This document shows, piece by piece, positions 61,771-64,000 of a stretch of 64,000 bases of DNA. The DNA comes from an uncultured bacterium (GTDB taxonomy: Bacteria; Patescibacteriota; Saccharimonadia; Saccharimonadales; Saccharimonadaceae). The notes beneath the pieces were generated by a model. It saw nothing but the letters and a program-made list of their open reading frames with translations, was not told where the DNA came from and searched no databases. Positions within the stretch are counted from its first letter, which is position 1. Every line of letters begins with the position of its first letter. The stretch lies in NCBI GenBank assembly GCA_903821365.1, contig CAIJKY010000003.1, positions 1 through 64,000 on the forward strand. The letters run 5' to 3'. Both the position numbers and the translations under genes were made by a program.

Positions 61771-62139
61771 TTACAGTACCTCCGGCGCAAGGCTGATAAT
61801 CTTGTTGTAGCCATGTTCGCGAAGCTCGCGTGGTACTGGCCCAAAGATACGAGTTGCTTTTGGCATTTTGTCATCACCAATAACAACTGCAGCGTTTTCG
61901 TCGAAACGAATTGTGCTGCCATCTTTACGCTTGATTGGGGCAACTGAGCGCACTACGACTGCTTTCACAACGCTTTTACGCTTTGTGTTACCCGTTGGGT
62001 TGGCTTGCTTAACACTGGCGACGATAATATCGCCGACACGTGCGTATCGCTTGCCACTACCGCCGAGAACACGGATACAAAGAAGTTTCTTTGCGCCACT
62101 GTTGTCGGCAACGTTTAACATGCTTTCTTGCTGAATCAT
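61771..62139 (-). CDS. rplN: 50S ribosomal protein L14
   Basis: 122 residues. [28 protein letters not shown] and [24 protein letters not shown] are diagnostic. ATGA overlap with rpsQ. Confidence 0.97.
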   Translation of the reverse strand: MIQQESMLNVADNSGAKKLLCIRVLGGSGKRYARVGDIIVASVKQANPTGNTKRKSVVKAVVVRSVAPIKRKDGSTIRFDENAAVVIGDDKMPKATRIFGPVPRELREHGYNKIISLAPEVL

Positions 62140-62450
62140 GATTTAGCCTCCGCAGCAGCCTTTGCTTTTGGCGTTACTGCTTCGACTTCTTCTTTCAAAG
62201 CGATCTCGCCATGTGATCGTTCGATAATACGGCCAAGAACAAACGCTTTGCGCTTGCTGATTGGACGAGTCTCGACAATCTCAACACGATCGCCTCTAGC
62301 AGCTTCATTCTTTTCATCATGCACTGCAAAGCGCTTAGTGATCGTATACTGCTTGCCATAAATTGGGTGGGTAACGCGGCGAGCGATGCTTACGACAATT
62401 GTCTTGTCTTGGACATCAGATACAACGTTACCGGTAAATTTCTTAGCCAT
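62136..62450 (-). CDS. rpsQ: 30S ribosomal protein S17
   Basis: 104 residues. [42 protein letters not shown] is typical. The C-terminal 20 residues are an Ala/Lys/Glu extension. Confidence 0.96.
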   Translation of the reverse strand: MAKKFTGNVVSDVQDKTIVVSIARRVTHPIYGKQYTITKRFAVHDEKNEAARGDRVEIVETRPISKRKAFVLGRIIERSHGEIALKEEVEAVTPKAKAAAEAKS

Positions 62451-62452
62451 AA

Positions 62453-62707
62453 TTATTCCTCTTCTCCAGACTTCTCATCGCTGTCTGTACTTGTTGCGCT
62501 TGCGGTCTGCAAAACGGTTAAAATACGCGCGACATCTTTACGAAGTGCACCGATGGTGCGCGGATTAGGTAACTCGCCAGCCTTGAGTGAACGCTGCTTT
62601 TCGAGCAACTCAGTGCGCTTAGCACTTAATTGGTCGTGAAGCTCTTTTTCGCTCATTGCCGCGTAGTTAACTGTTGATTCTTTGGCGGTTATCGTTTTCG
62701 TGGCCAT
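62453..62707 (-). CDS. rpmC: 50S ribosomal protein L29
   Basis: 84 residues from ATG at 62707. Core [49 protein letters not shown], with a Thr/Lys N-terminal and an acidic Ser/Glu C-terminal extension. Confidence 0.93.
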   Translation of the reverse strand: MATKTITAKESTVNYAAMSEKELHDQLSAKRTELLEKQRSLKAGELPNPRTIGALRKDVARILTVLQTASATSTDSDEKSGEEE

Positions 62708-62708
62708 A

Positions 62709-63122
62709 TTATGCACTCTCCCGCTTGAGGAACTTTGTCTTGACTGGAAGCTTGTGTGCTGCGAGACGCATTGCTTCACGAGCAACTGCTTCATCGACAC
62801 CTTGCATTTCAAACATGACGGTTCCGGCTTTAACTTTTGCGACAAAGAACTCAGGGTTACCCTTACCGCTTCCCATTTTCACATCCTGTGGCTTGCGCGT
62901 GACAGGGGTGTGTGGGAAGATGCGGATCCAGATTTTACCACCACGTTTGACGTAGCGGGTCATTGCCTGACGAGCGGACTCGATTTGGCGCGAGGTAATA
63001 CGTTCGTTACTTTGGCTCTGTAGAGCATAGTCACCGAAAGCAACGTAGTTGCAAGCTGAGGCGATGCCGCCATTCTTGCCCTTACGGACTTTTCGATACT
63101 TAGTTTTCTTTGGTAATAACAT
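62709..63122 (-). CDS. rplP: 50S ribosomal protein L16
   Basis: 137 residues. [21 protein letters not shown] and [28 protein letters not shown] are diagnostic. Confidence 0.97.
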   Translation of the reverse strand: MLLPKKTKYRKVRKGKNGGIASACNYVAFGDYALQSQSNERITSRQIESARQAMTRYVKRGGKIWIRIFPHTPVTRKPQDVKMGSGKGNPEFFVAKVKAGTVMFEMQGVDEAVAREAMRLAAHKLPVKTKFLKRESA

Positions 63123-63140
63123 AATTTATATCCTCGACCT

Positions 63141-63779
63141 TTATCCTTGAGCTCGTTCGCCCTTATAAATCCATACTTTGACACCAACAATACCGGCACC
63201 AGGTAACTGGGCACGAGTAGCGTGGTAGTCTATGTCTGCACGAAGTGTGTGCAGCGGTACAGAACCAAGGATTACTTTTTCACGGCGAGCCATCTCGGCA
63301 GAGTTCAAACGTCCAGCAACCTCGATACGAATACCTTTGGCACCAGAGTTCATAGTGTTTTGTGCCGACATCTTAACGGCACGACGGAAGTTGATGCGGC
63401 GCTCTAGTTGACGCGCAATGTTTTCAGCAACAAGTCGAGCTGCCATTTCTGGACGCTTAACTTCTTCAATATTGACACGTACTGGGCGCTGCATGATTTT
63501 CTCAATGCCCGCTTTTAGTTCTTGAGCACCTGCACCACCACGGCCGATAACGACACCAGCTTTCGCTGTGTGAATTGTGACCGTCACCAAGTTTGGTGAA
63601 CGTTCAATATCGACTTTTTGGATAGTTGCGCGTGTTGCGAACTTGCCATCGATGTAGCTGCGAACCTGCAGGTCTTGCGCTAAGAATGTAGCGTAATCAC
63701 GACCGGTAGCAAACCATTTGCTACGCCAGTCTTTATTGACCTGAAGTCGCATGCTAATAGGATTTACCTTCTGTCCCAT
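63141..63779 (-). CDS. rpsC: 30S ribosomal protein S3
   Basis: 212 residues from ATG at 63779 (MGQKVNPISMRLQVNKDWRSKWFA). KH domain with VVIGRGGAGAQELKAGIEKI and C-terminal GRLNSAEMARREKVILGSVPLHTLRADIDYHATRAQLPGAGIVGVKVWIYKGE. Confidence 0.97.
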   Translation of the reverse strand: MGQKVNPISMRLQVNKDWRSKWFATGRDYATFLAQDLQVRSYIDGKFATRATIQKVDIERSPNLVTVTIHTAKAGVVIGRGGAGAQELKAGIEKIMQRPVRVNIEEVKRPEMAARLVAENIARQLERRINFRRAVKMSAQNTMNSGAKGIRIEVAGRLNSAEMARREKVILGSVPLHTLRADIDYHATRAQLPGAGIVGVKVWIYKGERAQG

Positions 63780-63780
63780 G

Positions 63781-64000
63781 CTACTTCTCCTCTTTCGCAG
63801 CTGTTTTGGCAGCTGGCTTAACAGCACGCTGTTTTGCAGTGCCTGCGAGCGTTACATAAATATGGCTAGTTTTCTTCTGGTACGGTTTTGCCATGCCACG
63901 AGCTCCAGCGCGGAAGCGCTTAAGACGCGGACCAGCAACGACACTCAGCTCAGCAATAACCAATGTCTTTTCGTCTGCGCGGAAGTTATGACCAGCATTG
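63781..64000 (-). CDS. rplV: 50S ribosomal protein L22, C-terminal part
   Basis: The last 72 or so codons of L22 are in the window; the start lies past the right edge. NAGHNFRADEKTLVIAELSVVAGPRLKRFRAGARGMAKPYQKKTSHIYVTLAG matches L22, followed by an Ala/Lys tail of about 20. One base before rpsC. Confidence 0.95.
   Translation of the reverse strand, partial: NAGHNFRADEKTLVIAELSVVAGPRLKRFRAGARGMAKPYQKKTSHIYVTLAGTAKQRAVKPAAKTAAKEEK

Noticed and set aside
1-64000. CRISPR arrays, rRNA genes, transposases or integrases
   Set aside because: None seen; no regularly spaced repeats and no recombinase motifs were found.

Overview
The window looks like a chromosome segment from a Candidate Phyla Radiation bacterium, most likely an environmental Candidatus Saccharibacteria (TM7). 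This is inferred from gene content, not from a 16S gene. The spc operon has no L30 gene (rpmD) between rpsE and rplO, and adk and map are absent between secY and infA. TGA is an ordinary stop. Genes are compact with 1-4 base overlaps. A complete cytochrome bo3 quinol oxidase operon lies beside a type II NADH dehydrogenase, a combination known from aerobic environmental Saccharibacteria.

Layout. 1-9 kb: rplJ-rplL behind a promoter and an attenuator-like leader; a GC-rich patch of small ORFs and hairpins (1.4-2.65 kb); a thyX-dcd-tmk dTMP operon; an HTH-Nudix gene; rplK-rplA and secE-nusG, with a small membrane-protein gene inserted between rplK and nusG. 9-12.4 kb: sensor histidine kinase, YgjP-like metallopeptidase, P-loop kinase and tRNA-Trp. 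12.4-15.5 kb: an AT-rich accessory patch next to tRNA-Trp, holding a duplicated tRNA 3' end, a P-loop gene fragment, an OLD-family nuclease and a gene remnant. 15.5-32.7 kb: envelope and secreted functions (glycosyltransferase, phosphoesterase, hydrolases, MacB-like ABC exporter, pilin, MscS, DUF916-like protein, repeated surface proteins, PKD protein, an 890-residue surface protein). 33-34.6 kb: Y-family DNA polymerase with a DUF6504-like partner. 34.6-40.7 kb: cyoABCDE and divergent ndh, a short respiratory chain. 40.7-45.9 kb: a glycogen/alpha-glucan operon (glycosyltransferase, GH57, GH15, unknown protein). 46-48.2 kb: rpmG, three tRNAs, a beta-helix protein. 48.2-52.3 kb: TPR protein, holB-like, rluD-like, trpS, rsmG. 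52.4-64 kb: rpsI-rplM, the alpha operon, secY and the spc/S10 genes, running off the right edge inside rplV.

How it fits together: NDH-2 would feed electrons from NADH to quinol, and bo3 oxidase would pass them to oxygen and pump protons. The glucan operon could supply sugar from an internal store. The large secreted and surface gene block would serve contact with a host cell or surroundings. The least explained parts are the GC-rich small-ORF locus at 1.4-2.65 kb, the mirror-image promoter at 28.4 kb, the tRNA-Trp-linked patch and the unknown fourth gene of the glucan operon. All functional statements come from reading the sequence; no searches were run.
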